Positions 51,465 to 58,850 of a stretch of DNA of 64,000 nt are shown here, in pieces; the stretch's first letter is position 1, and every line of letters starts with the position of its first letter. The notes under the pieces were generated by a model. It did not search any database. It worked only from the letters and a program-made list of their open reading frames with translations, and was not told where the DNA came from. Source of the stretch: Hwanghaeella sp965227365 (GTDB taxonomy: Bacteria; Pseudomonadota; Alphaproteobacteria; UBA8366; Aestuariispiraceae); NCBI RefSeq assembly GCF_965227365.1, contig NZ_OZ245754.1:1984001-2048000 (forward strand), written 5' to 3'. The translations under genes and the position numbers were made by a program.

Positions 51465-52694
51465 ATGAGTGTGCAACGCGCCCCTGTTCCGATGGCCGCG
51501 AACGAACCGGCCCCTGTGAAGCGGGGGCGGGAATTCCTGAACGTTCCCGGTCCGACGAATATTCCCGAGCGAATCCTGACAGCGATGCACCGCCCGGCGG
51601 TGGATTTTTCCGGTCCTGAATTCATCGATATCGCGGTGTCGTGCTTCCGGGATCTGAAATGGCTGTTCAGGACCGAAGGCGATGTCTTCATCTATGCCGC
51701 AAACGGTCATGCCGCTTGGGAGGCGGCGATGGTGAACACGCTTTCCCCCGGCGACACCATCCTGGTACCGGAAACCGGCCATTTTTCCACAGGCTGGGGC
51801 GAAACCGCGGCTGCGCTGGGGCTGAAAGTGAAGACCGTTGCCAGTGATTGGCGCCGGGCGATCGACCCTGCCGCCGTCGAGCAGGCGTTGCGGGCGGATA
51901 CGGAACGCGCGATCAAAGCGGTTCTGATGGTTCATACCGATACGGCGACCGGGGTGACCAGTGATATTCAGGCACTGCGAGCGTCGATCGATACGGCCGG
52001 CCATCCCGCTCTCTTCATGGTGGATGCCATCGCCTCCCTGGCGACCACGCCCCTGGAAATGGACGAATGGGGGGTGGACGTGGTCGTCGCCGCCAGCCAG
52101 AAGGGCCTGATGTGTCCACCGGGGGTCGCCCTGGTGGCGGCCGGCGCCAAAGCGATGGACGCCCATGCATCCGCGACGCTTCCGCGTCGATACTGGGATT
52201 GGACAGACCGGACCGCCAAGGAGCACTATCGTAAATTTTGCGGTACGGCGCCGGAGCACACGATTTTCGGCCTGCGCGAAGCATTGAACATGTTGCAGGA
52301 AGAAACGCTGGAAGGCGCGTTCCGTCGTCATGCCAGATTGGCGGAAGCCGTCCGTCTTTGCGTCGAGAAGTGGTGCGAAGGCGGAGCTTTGCAGTTCAAT
52401 GCTGTGAATCCACATGAACGGTCTGATGCCGTGACGACCATTCTGCTGCCGCCGAACGTGCAAACCGATGCAATGCGGGCCATGTGCCGGGACCACTTCA
52501 GCGTCGCCGTCGGCGGGGGGCTGGGTAAACTGATCGGGAAGGCATTCCGGATCGGCCATATGGGCGACATGAACGAACCAATGATTCTTGGCTGTCTCGC
52601 GTCGGTCGAAGCGGCCTTGAAACGCCTGGAAGTTCCGATCGGTTCGGGCGGCGTGCAAGCGGCGATCGATTGGCTGGCGCAGCCGCCGCGTTGA
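51465..52694 (+). CDS. Serine-glyoxylate-type aminotransferase (class V)
   Basis: A PLP enzyme of 409 residues of the SgaA/AGXT group that moves amino groups between serine, alanine or similar and glyoxylate. FLNVPGPTNIPERILTAMHR is near residue 24, HTDTATGVTSDI near 155, and DVVVAASQKGLMCPPG near 203 carries the PLP lysine. GGGLGKLIGKAFRIGHMGDM near residue 345 is typical of serine-glyoxylate aminotransferases. GAAGG lies upstream of the ATG. It directly precedes the type III PKS by 40 bases, but a shared pathway is not evident. A role in photorespiration-like or serine-cycle metabolism is possible. Confidence 0.85.
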   Translation: MSVQRAPVPMAANEPAPVKRGREFLNVPGPTNIPERILTAMHRPAVDFSGPEFIDIAVSCFRDLKWLFRTEGDVFIYAANGHAAWEAAMVNTLSPGDTILVPETGHFSTGWGETAAALGLKVKTVASDWRRAIDPAAVEQALRADTERAIKAVLMVHTDTATGVTSDIQALRASIDTAGHPALFMVDAIASLATTPLEMDEWGVDVVVAASQKGLMCPPGVALVAAGAKAMDAHASATLPRRYWDWTDRTAKEHYRKFCGTAPEHTIFGLREALNMLQEETLEGAFRRHARLAEAVRLCVEKWCEGGALQFNAVNPHERSDAVTTILLPPNVQTDAMRAMCRDHFSVAVGGGLGKLIGKAFRIGHMGDMNEPMILGCLASVEAALKRLEVPIGSGGVQAAIDWLAQPPR

Positions 52695-52734
52695 GCAGAC
52701 GGAAAATCCAAAATCGATATGAAAGGACGGGCAT

Positions 52735-53790
52735 TTGACCGATCCTGTCTCCATCCTTGCCGTTTCAGAAGCATTTCCCCCGCATCGGTTGTATCAGGAG
52801 GAGGTCGTCGGACTGTGTGAGGGCGTATTTGCCGGCCGGCCGGAAATGTTCGAACGGCTTAAGGACGCCTATGCCAATGCAGGGGTTGAGAGCCGCAGTT
52901 CCTGCGTTCCGATCGATTGGTACAATTCACCTCATGGCTGGCCCGAACGGGCGGCATTGTTTCAGGAGAACGCCCTGGCGCTTTTGGAGCAGGCCGCGGC
53001 GGATGCTCTGGGGAAAGCCGGGTTGACGGCACAGGACGTCGATACGGTCGTGGCCGTCAGCACGACCGGCATCACGACCCCCAGTCTGGACGCCCATCTG
53101 CTGAACAGTCTGGGTTTCCGGTCGGATATCAATCGTTTGCCGATTTTCGGCCTTGGCTGTGTCGGGGGCGTGACCGGGTTGGCACGCGCGGCGGATATGG
53201 CGCGGACGCGACCGGGTCAGACGGTGTTGTTGCTGGTGGTCGAACTCTGTGCGCTGACCTTCAGGCCGCAGGAGATGACAAAGGCGAATATCATCGCCAG
53301 CGCCCTGTTCGGCGACGGTGCGGCGGCGATCGTTCTGCGGTCCGGGGCGGTCGACGGCGCACCGGCACTTTATCACGGCAGTGCCGAACATACCTGGCCG
53401 GATAGTCTGGATATCATGGGTTGGCGCGTTGAAGACGACGGGCTCGGTGTAATCTTCTCACGCGATATACCAACCTTGGTGCGGCAGGACGTTCGTCCGG
53501 CAATGGAGAGCTTTCTCGAAAGCCATGGAACGAGGCTGTCCGCGCTTTCCGGCATCGTCGCGCATCCTGGTGGCCGGAAAGTACTGGAGGCCTATGAAGG
53601 GGCTCTGGGGCTGTCGGGGGAAGTCCTGCGCCATGCGCGGTCGGTCTTGCGGGATCAGGGCAACATGTCGGCCGTGACAGCGTTGTGTGTTCTGAACCGA
53701 GCGATCGGCGCCGGCGACAAAGGCTTGCACGCGATGATGGCGCTGGGGCCGGGCTTCACGGCCGGTTTCGGATTGGTGGAGCTTGCCTGA
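52735..53790 (+). CDS. Type III polyketide synthase (chalcone-synthase-like)
   Basis: A protein of 351 residues with the complete catalytic triad of type III polyketide synthases: Cys in FGLGCVGGVTGLARA near residue 140, His in IVAHPGGRKVLEAYEG near 277, and Asn in DQGNMSAVTALCVL near 310. These enzymes extend a starter CoA with malonyl-CoA and cyclise the product to pyrones, resorcinols or phloroglucinols. The start is TTG at 52735 with AAAGGACGG upstream. The next gene is an ICMT-type methyltransferase, a pair known from Bacillus BpsA-BpsB, where it makes alkylpyrone methyl ethers. A long-chain pyrone or resorcinol product is therefore a reasonable inference. Confidence 0.92.
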   Translation: MTDPVSILAVSEAFPPHRLYQEEVVGLCEGVFAGRPEMFERLKDAYANAGVESRSSCVPIDWYNSPHGWPERAALFQENALALLEQAAADALGKAGLTAQDVDTVVAVSTTGITTPSLDAHLLNSLGFRSDINRLPIFGLGCVGGVTGLARAADMARTRPGQTVLLLVVELCALTFRPQEMTKANIIASALFGDGAAAIVLRSGAVDGAPALYHGSAEHTWPDSLDIMGWRVEDDGLGVIFSRDIPTLVRQDVRPAMESFLESHGTRLSALSGIVAHPGGRKVLEAYEGALGLSGEVLRHARSVLRDQGNMSAVTALCVLNRAIGAGDKGLHAMMALGPGFTAGFGLVELA

Positions 53791-53791
53791 C

Positions 53792-54295
53792 ATGATACTA
53801 GCCGTCCTGATTGTCGTCCTGGTCATTATCCAGCGTCTGTTCGAGCTTCGAGTGGCCCGTCGCAACACGGAAGCGCTGTTGGCCGAAGGTGCGGTTGAGC
53901 ACGGGGCGGGGCACTATCCCGTCATTGTGCTGCTGCATTCCGCATGGCTCGTCGCGATGCTCTGGACGGCGCTGCAGGGCCCGCCGCTGAACTATTATTG
54001 GATATTCATTTTCCTGGGTCTTCAGGCCGGTCGTGTCTGGGTGATCAAGACCTTGGGCAGGTACTGGACGACCAGGATTATTACGGTGCCGGATGCGCCG
54101 TTGATTACCAGCGGCCCGTTCGAATTCGTCCGTCACCCGAACTATCTGATCGTGGCCCTGGAGATCATAGCGTTGCCCTTGGCCTTCGGGGCGTGGCGGT
54201 TGGCGGTGGTCTTCGGGGTCGCCAATCTGTTGATACTCGCCTGGCGGATCCGCGCCGAGGATCGGGCCAATGCAGGGCGTAAGGAGGCGTTGTGA
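53792..54295 (+). CDS. Isoprenylcysteine carboxyl methyltransferase-family protein
   Basis: A membrane methyltransferase-like protein of 167 residues with about four helices. The signature GPFEFVRHPNYLIVALEII near residue 110 carries the RHPxY motif that binds S-adenosylmethionine in the ICMT family, and RIRAEDRANAGRKEAL is the usual end. It lies one base after the PKS stop, starting at ATG 53792 (a TTG at 53783 is also possible). Bacteria lack prenylated CaaX proteins, so methylation of the PKS product is the best guess, by analogy with BpsB. Confidence 0.88.
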   Translation: MILAVLIVVLVIIQRLFELRVARRNTEALLAEGAVEHGAGHYPVIVLLHSAWLVAMLWTALQGPPLNYYWIFIFLGLQAGRVWVIKTLGRYWTTRIITVPDAPLITSGPFEFVRHPNYLIVALEIIALPLAFGAWRLAVVFGVANLLILAWRIRAEDRANAGRKEAL

Positions 54296-54304
54296 GCGTG
54301 GCCG

Positions 54305-54589
54305 TCAGCCGCGCAGCATTTCCCGGCCTGCCTCCGTCAATTTACAGACCAGCCAATCGGGTTTCAGCGGGTTGTTGAACCAAGGTTCCGCCCAGCCCTG
54401 TTCAATGCAGCTTCGAACGGTGCGCTCGCTTATACGCTGACCCTGAAGGTCGAATAGGGGCAGTTTGCCACCAGGTTGCTCCAAACCGCGTTGAAGATAC
54501 GCGACTTGTGCCTTGCTGGGGCGGCCATTGGCCCGCGCTTCCGAAGGTTTGACTTCCTTGAGACGAATGACTTTGGTCTTCTCCGCCAT
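54305..54589 (-). CDS. Small protein, possibly winged-helix, unknown function
   Basis: A basic, soluble protein of 94 residues. The N-terminus MAEKTKVIRLKEVKPSEARA is charged. The middle QVAYLQRGLEQPGGKLPLFD and the end ERTVRSCIEQGWAEPWFNNPLK...KLTEAGREMLRG have the spacing of a winged-helix or MarR-like unit (helix, turn, helix, wing ending in LTEAG). I recognise no specific family. It follows the HD-domain gene on the same strand at 102 bases. DNA or RNA binding is only a possibility. Confidence 0.55.
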   Translation of the reverse strand: MAEKTKVIRLKEVKPSEARANGRPSKAQVAYLQRGLEQPGGKLPLFDLQGQRISERTVRSCIEQGWAEPWFNNPLKPDWLVCKLTEAGREMLRG

Positions 54590-54691
54590 GTCCGTGCTGC
54601 GCCCCGTCGCTCAAAACCCCCGGAAATGCCCCAAATGGGACAATCGTCATGGTAGTGCATAGGGCGCACCCACCACAAGCCGGAGGGATAA

Positions 54692-55294
54692 TCAAAGCGT
54701 GGATTGCAAAGCGTCGAAACGATGAAGAAACCGCTGTTTGGCTTCATCTGTCGGTAACGGTGTCGGGTCGAAGCGTTCGAAGCCGGCAGGAGGGGCGCCA
54801 AAGAATCTGCGGGCTTCCGTCTTGGAGAATCCGGCCACACCCGTTGCCTCGATATAGGCTGATGCATGATCGGCCTTTTTTATCAGTTTCGATAAGGGCT
54901 CGCTGGTTTCCGCCGGCAGTCCGAACCGGAGATGAATAGCTGTCATCAAACGCTTTTCTACAGATTTGTAATCATCGCCGATTACAGCCTTGAAAGGGCT
55001 GATCATGTCGCCGACCACATATTCCGGGGCATCGTGAAGCAGTGCCGCAAGCAGGTCGGCTGCCGGCGTTTCCGGTTTGATCAAGCGCACCAGGGCCTCC
55101 ACGAGCAGGGAGTGCTGGGCAACGGAGAAGGGCCAATCGCCGGTCGTTTGTCCATTCCAGCGCGCGACACGGGCAAGACCATGCGCAATATCCTCAATCT
55201 CCACATCCAGCGGTGACGGGTCGAGCAGGTCGAGGCGCCGTCCACTTAACATGCGCTGCCATGCACGCGGGGATTTTACTAAGCGTTTATTCAA
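54692..55294 (-). CDS. HD-domain hydrolase (YfbR-like)
   Basis: A protein of 200 residues similar to the 5'-deoxynucleotidase YfbR group. WPFSVAQHSLLVEALVRLIK near residue 54 gives the first His, LLAALLHDAPEYVVGDMISP near 83 the HD pair, and ADHASAYIEATG near 140 the last metal Asp. These enzymes remove phosphate from dNMPs. AGGA is about 6 bases before the TTG start at 55294. The substrate is inferred from the family. Confidence 0.85.
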   Translation of the reverse strand: MNKRLVKSPRAWQRMLSGRRLDLLDPSPLDVEIEDIAHGLARVARWNGQTTGDWPFSVAQHSLLVEALVRLIKPETPAADLLAALLHDAPEYVVGDMISPFKAVIGDDYKSVEKRLMTAIHLRFGLPAETSEPLSKLIKKADHASAYIEATGVAGFSKTEARRFFGAPPAGFERFDPTPLPTDEAKQRFLHRFDALQSTL

Positions 55295-55314
55295 CTGTTT
55301 TCCTGCAATGGGGT

Positions 55315-56187
55315 CTATGATGCCGTTGCGATGGGCATCGGCGGACGCCGGATACCCGTGATTGGCCCTTCGCCTTTCGCGGCGATGCGTTCGGCAGTGA
55401 AAGCCAGAGGTGCCATTGCAACCTTCATGTCGCTGGCGTTGGAATGAAGGAATCGGTCCCGGTCGAGCCAGATGCCAATATGCCCTTTCCAGAAGACGAG
55501 GTCGCCGCGCTTAAGGCTGTTCTCATCGCCGTCGTAGTTCAGCAGACTGCCGAAATTATCGAATTGCATATCTGTGTCGCGCGGGCATTCAATGCCGCAG
55601 GACTGCCAGGAAAGCTGCACCAGCGCACTGCAATCGAGACCGAGGCTGCTGCGACCGCCCCAAAGATACGGGGCGTGTAGAAATTGCAGGGCAACGGCGA
55701 CGGGATCAGCCTCCAATTCGTCGATTGGTCGAAGGTAGTCGGAGTAGATGTAGCCGCCGTCAGCGAGTTCAGCGTAGGCGCCGCTTTCCCCGACTACGGC
55801 GAGCCTGGACCCGAAATGAAGCGTCATGATCGGCGGGGCTTTCAGGTCGGGTCGCGGGAAGACGAACCCGCGCAAGGCGGCCATACGGTGTGTCGGGGCT
55901 GGCCCGACAGGGCCGATGGTTCCGGTCGGTGTGTAACCGACATAGCCGTCGCGGCCGCTTTTGACCCAAGCCCATCCATCGGTGCGGTCCAGGACCGTCA
56001 ACTCTTCACCGAACAACAGCTCCGTGTCCAGCGGTGCGCCCGGGCGGGGGGACCGGCGCAGGGGCGCGACGGCTGTCACGATCCTGCCCAAATCGCCCGA
56101 TGTAAATCTCGACGCGGAAACCTGACCTTCGAGCGCGATCTCCGCCAGGTCGTCGCGATAGGCATTTAGCCGTTTGTCCAAGGCCAT
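55315..56187 (-). CDS. NlpC/P60 peptidase with N-terminal SH3 domains
   Basis: A protein of 290 residues. SH3-like domains occupy about residues 30-180 (GEELTVLDRTDGWAWVKSGR then DGYVGYTP). The C-terminal NlpC/P60 domain has LGLDCSALVQLSWQSCGIEC near residue 195 with the catalytic Cys, KGHIGIWLDRDRFLH near 245 with the His. There is no signal peptide in the chosen frame, so its site of action is unclear; it may be a cytoplasmic recycling enzyme cutting peptidoglycan peptides. The ATG at 56187 with AAGGA upstream was chosen over the longer frame to 56271. Confidence 0.88.
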   Translation of the reverse strand: MALDKRLNAYRDDLAEIALEGQVSASRFTSGDLGRIVTAVAPLRRSPRPGAPLDTELLFGEELTVLDRTDGWAWVKSGRDGYVGYTPTGTIGPVGPAPTHRMAALRGFVFPRPDLKAPPIMTLHFGSRLAVVGESGAYAELADGGYIYSDYLRPIDELEADPVAVALQFLHAPYLWGGRSSLGLDCSALVQLSWQSCGIECPRDTDMQFDNFGSLLNYDGDENSLKRGDLVFWKGHIGIWLDRDRFLHSNASDMKVAMAPLAFTAERIAAKGEGPITGIRRPPMPIATAS

Positions 56188-56328
56188 TTCATTCCTTCGG
56201 GGCCGGTCCGGCCACATCTTCGATTCCGTAATGACGGTATCCTTGATAAGGGGGCTTTCCGCATGCCGCAACAGGTTGCACTCTGCTGCCCGCTAATACG
56301 GACGCCGAGATGGGATTGGGGTGAGAGT

Positions 56329-57033
56329 ATGAGTTTGCCGGGGACGAAGAACCGCCGCAGGGTTTTCCTGATGCGCCATGGTGAGGTCGATTACCGCGGC
56401 CCTGACGGCAAGCTGGTGAACCCGAAGCTGGTCACCCTGACGGAGAACGGGAGGGGGCAGGCCCAGGCAGCGGCCGCGATGTTGTCCGGTGTGGTGCTCG
56501 ATAGGGCGGTCTGTTCAGGGCTTCCGAGAACCCGGATGACGGCAGAGTTGGTACTTGGGGGAAACGGTCCGCCCCTGGAGGATGATCCCGGATTTCTGGA
56601 GATTCGCGGTGGCAGGGTCTCCTCGGTTCCCGAGGCGGAAAGGGCGCAGACTTTCATCAGGACCTTGGAGCAGGCGCATCTGCCCGATGCGACCTTCGCC
56701 GGCGGCGATGCCTTCGGCCCTTTTTATGATCGGGTCACCGATGCTTTCTCGAAACTGGTATCGGATGCCGGTTGGCGGCGAATGCTTCTGGTTGCCCATG
56801 ACGGCGTCAATCGTGCCGTCCTTGCATGGGCCTCAGGAGCGGGACTTGCTGGCCTCAAGGCGTTCGAACAGGATATGGGATGCGTCAATATAATCGACCT
56901 CGACGTCGAGGACGGCGAGATTGTCGGCGTCTATATCAAGGCCACGAACCTGACGCCCTATAATTTCGTAAAGTCAGGGCTTTACGAGACCAGTTTCGAG
57001 CAGGTTTTCAAACCGATTTTCGGGGACGTTTGA
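56329..57033 (+). CDS. Histidine phosphatase family protein
   Basis: A phosphoglycerate-mutase-like protein of 234 residues. VFLMRHGEVDYRG near residue 12 has the catalytic RHG motif, and RRMLLVAHDGVNRAVLAW near 148 the second His. The segment LVTLTENGRGQAQAAAAML is typical. The substrate may be a small phosphate ester or phosphoprotein. GGTGAGAG precedes the ATG. The longer frame starting at 56263 overlaps the divergent NlpC/P60 gene promoter and was rejected. Confidence 0.88.
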   Translation: MSLPGTKNRRRVFLMRHGEVDYRGPDGKLVNPKLVTLTENGRGQAQAAAAMLSGVVLDRAVCSGLPRTRMTAELVLGGNGPPLEDDPGFLEIRGGRVSSVPEAERAQTFIRTLEQAHLPDATFAGGDAFGPFYDRVTDAFSKLVSDAGWRRMLLVAHDGVNRAVLAWASGAGLAGLKAFEQDMGCVNIIDLDVEDGEIVGVYIKATNLTPYNFVKSGLYETSFEQVFKPIFGDV

Positions 57034-57036
57034 CCG

Positions 57037-57549
57037 TCAAGACAGCGCCAAACTGAAAGCCGTACGGAAGCAGTCGGGCCATCCGCTGCAGGCCCCATCC
57101 TGCGCCAACACATAGTCCAGTGCTATGCCGGCCAAGCACGCAATCAACCAACCGGGTGTCAGGGCCAAGGCGACGGGTTTCGGCAGGCGCCGTTCTCCGA
57201 TGCCGTCCCTTAGGATCGGGTAAAGGCGGAGCATCAATACCGATTTGATCGGCGTGAAGAGCGCGATGCCAACGATCAGGAACAAAACGACGTTGCGGAG
57301 ATTGCCGAAAAAGGAGACCCGCTGAGAAATCATCAGCAGGCTTGTTTCGATGACCAACAGGCCGGTGCACCAACTAACGATCGATGTGACGAAAGAACCG
57401 CCCACCCCGAACGATCGAAGAAACAGCGCGACAAAGACCACGACGATGGAAGCCTTTACGGCAAGGACGGCCGGATACGAAGCCAATAGAACACCGATCG
57501 ACTTGCGAATGTCGTCGGTCCTGTATTTCGGCTGTGGCTGACCGGTCAT
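57037..57549 (-). CDS. Small membrane protein, unknown function
   Basis: A protein of 170 residues with about four hydrophobic helices: residues 18-47 (two adjacent stretches around LASYPAVLAVKASIVVVFVA), 55-74 (TSIVSWCTGLLVIETSLLMI), 85-105 (VVLFLIVGIALFTPIKSVLM) and 128-146. It ends with DYVLAQDGACSGWPDCFRTA, whose two Cys are spaced so they could pair. No family is recognised. It lies 3 bases from the convergent phosphatase stop. Confidence 0.6.
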   Translation of the reverse strand: MTGQPQPKYRTDDIRKSIGVLLASYPAVLAVKASIVVVFVALFLRSFGVGGSFVTSIVSWCTGLLVIETSLLMISQRVSFFGNLRNVVLFLIVGIALFTPIKSVLMLRLYPILRDGIGERRLPKPVALALTPGWLIACLAGIALDYVLAQDGACSGWPDCFRTAFSLALS

Positions 57550-57600
57550 CGAGTAATTTCGTCCGGTCTTCGGCGGCGAGAAGGGCGCGTTCGGTAGGTA

Positions 57601-58161
57601 CTAGTCGAACAGCGCGTCAATATCGGCCTGGCTGATAGACTGTTCGCTTTCCAATGCCGGTCCATTGAGCAGAGCCTCATCGCCTTCGCGCTTGTCCGCC
57701 ATTTCGGCGGACTGCTTGGCCAGGTTTTGAACTTCGTCCCGGCCCCAGATTTCCAGCATCGCGTCGACACGGGATTCCACGAATTGCATGGATCGAACGA
57801 TTTTCGTTACCCGTTGGCCCGTAATGTCCTGGAATGTGCAGGATTCCATGGTGTTCATGGAAATCTGTTCCAACTCGTCGCAAAGGGGACCTACTTCCGA
57901 TGGATCCTTTACTTCGCGGAGTTTCGTGGTGACGTTGTCGATCTGCTCCATGCCTTCGAGAATGACATGGGTCGCATCTTCGGTGGCCGCGATGATGGCA
58001 TCCAGTTGTTCCGAGATGGTCTGGAAGCGGGTTTTGTCGTTTTCCGCATCCGGCTGGATCATATGGGCAATTTCTTCGCGAAAACGCTGAATATACTGAA
58101 ACAGGCCAAGGACTTCGGCCCGCAGCTTCTCTTCGTCCACATCCGAGACGGTTTTTGACAT
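57601..58161 (-). CDS. cheZ: Chemotaxis protein phosphatase CheZ
   Basis: CheZ speeds removal of phosphate from CheY. The 186-residue helical protein has the active-site segment ESCTFQDITGQRVTKIVRSM near residue 100 (Asp and Gln of the CheZ motif) and the C-terminal peptide QADIDALFD, the CheY-binding tail. The ATG at 58161 has AGG upstream; the longer frame was rejected. No cheY or cheA gene is adjacent, so it is an isolated copy. CheZ is less common in alphaproteobacteria than in gammaproteobacteria, but the Rhodospirillales have it. Confidence 0.9.
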   Translation of the reverse strand: MSKTVSDVDEEKLRAEVLGLFQYIQRFREEIAHMIQPDAENDKTRFQTISEQLDAIIAATEDATHVILEGMEQIDNVTTKLREVKDPSEVGPLCDELEQISMNTMESCTFQDITGQRVTKIVRSMQFVESRVDAMLEIWGRDEVQNLAKQSAEMADKREGDEALLNGPALESEQSISQADIDALFD

Positions 58162-58241
58162 CGGTCGACCTTTCCGAACTGACTTCTCTGCCCCCAATAC
58201 CGGCAAGGTCGCAGTATTCAGCAATAGAAGTTTATAATTCG

Positions 58242-58481
58242 TTACCCGAACGCCTTGAAGGTTATGATGGTGAACGTATCGCGAACACCGGGCAAGGTCT
58301 GTATGCTTTCATTGACGAAATGGCCGATATCGTCGTCATCCTGCAGATAGCATTTCATCATCAGGTCATAATGGCCGGAGGTTGAATACACCTCGGATAC
58401 GCCTTCGACCTCGATTGCTTCGTCCGCGACCACATAGGCTTTGCCGAGGTCGCATTTAACCTGAATGAAAATCGTCTGCAT
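58242..58481 (-). CDS. Stand-alone Lrp/AsnC ligand-binding domain protein
   Basis: A protein of 79 residues corresponding to the C-terminal RAM domain of Lrp/AsnC regulators without the helix-turn-helix. Segments TIFIQVKCDLGKAYVVADEA, GVSEVYSTSGHYDLMMKCYL and TLPGVRDTFTIITFKAFG match the alternating strands and helices of that domain. Such stand-alone domains form oligomers and may sense amino acids or modulate larger regulators. Its role here is unknown. Confidence 0.88.
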   Translation of the reverse strand: MQTIFIQVKCDLGKAYVVADEAIEVEGVSEVYSTSGHYDLMMKCYLQDDDDIGHFVNESIQTLPGVRDTFTIITFKAFG

Positions 58482-58564
58482 CTTTTCCGGCCTGATTGGG
58501 TAATTGATCCGTCACGCAGTGTCGCGAACCTGCCTTTGGCGTCAAGAGGCTGCCGGGTATCGGA

Positions 58565-58828
58565 TCACAGATATCGGCCGCGTTCCAGAATCTCCAGCGT
58601 GTAGTCGTGATACGACATGCCGAGCGCCTTGGCGCGTTTCAGGCGACGCAGAACAACTTCCCGCGGTGGGGCTTTCCAAGCTTGTTGATGAGCCTTTTTC
58701 CAAAGCCAGGTCTAGAAGCCCTGATAGAGCTGCGGCCCGCCGTTATGGCCGATTCCCGGTCCGCAATAGCCTAAAGGCCCCCGGTTTCCGCTTGGCGGGA
58801 TGGTATGGAAGGAGTCTCGTCTGGCCAT
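58565..58828 (-). pseudogene. Small GIGHNGG-motif gene interrupted by an in-frame amber stop
   Basis: On the minus strand ATG at 58828 opens MARRDSFHTIPPSGN, continues through GPGIGHNGGPQLYQGF, meets TAG (58712-58714), and then in the same frame reads TWLWKKAHQQAWKAPPREVV, LRRLKRAKALGMSYHDY and TLEILERGRYL before a normal TGA. Both halves look like real protein. GIGHNGGPPL-type segments followed by a basic helical tail recur in small alphaproteobacterial proteins. I therefore read an 86-residue gene with a nonsense codon after 38 codons. No start codon is in frame between the TAG and the tail except one internal ATG. It lies 22 bases after the helicase stop. Confidence 0.72.
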
Positions 58829-58850
58829 CCGCCCCAAGGTCCGTGCCTAT

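Noticed and set aside
50808..52754. 648-codon open frame on the minus strand
   Set aside because: Antisense to the helical protein and the aminotransferase, both of which have good motifs or normal codon use; the product looks like reversed coding sequence.
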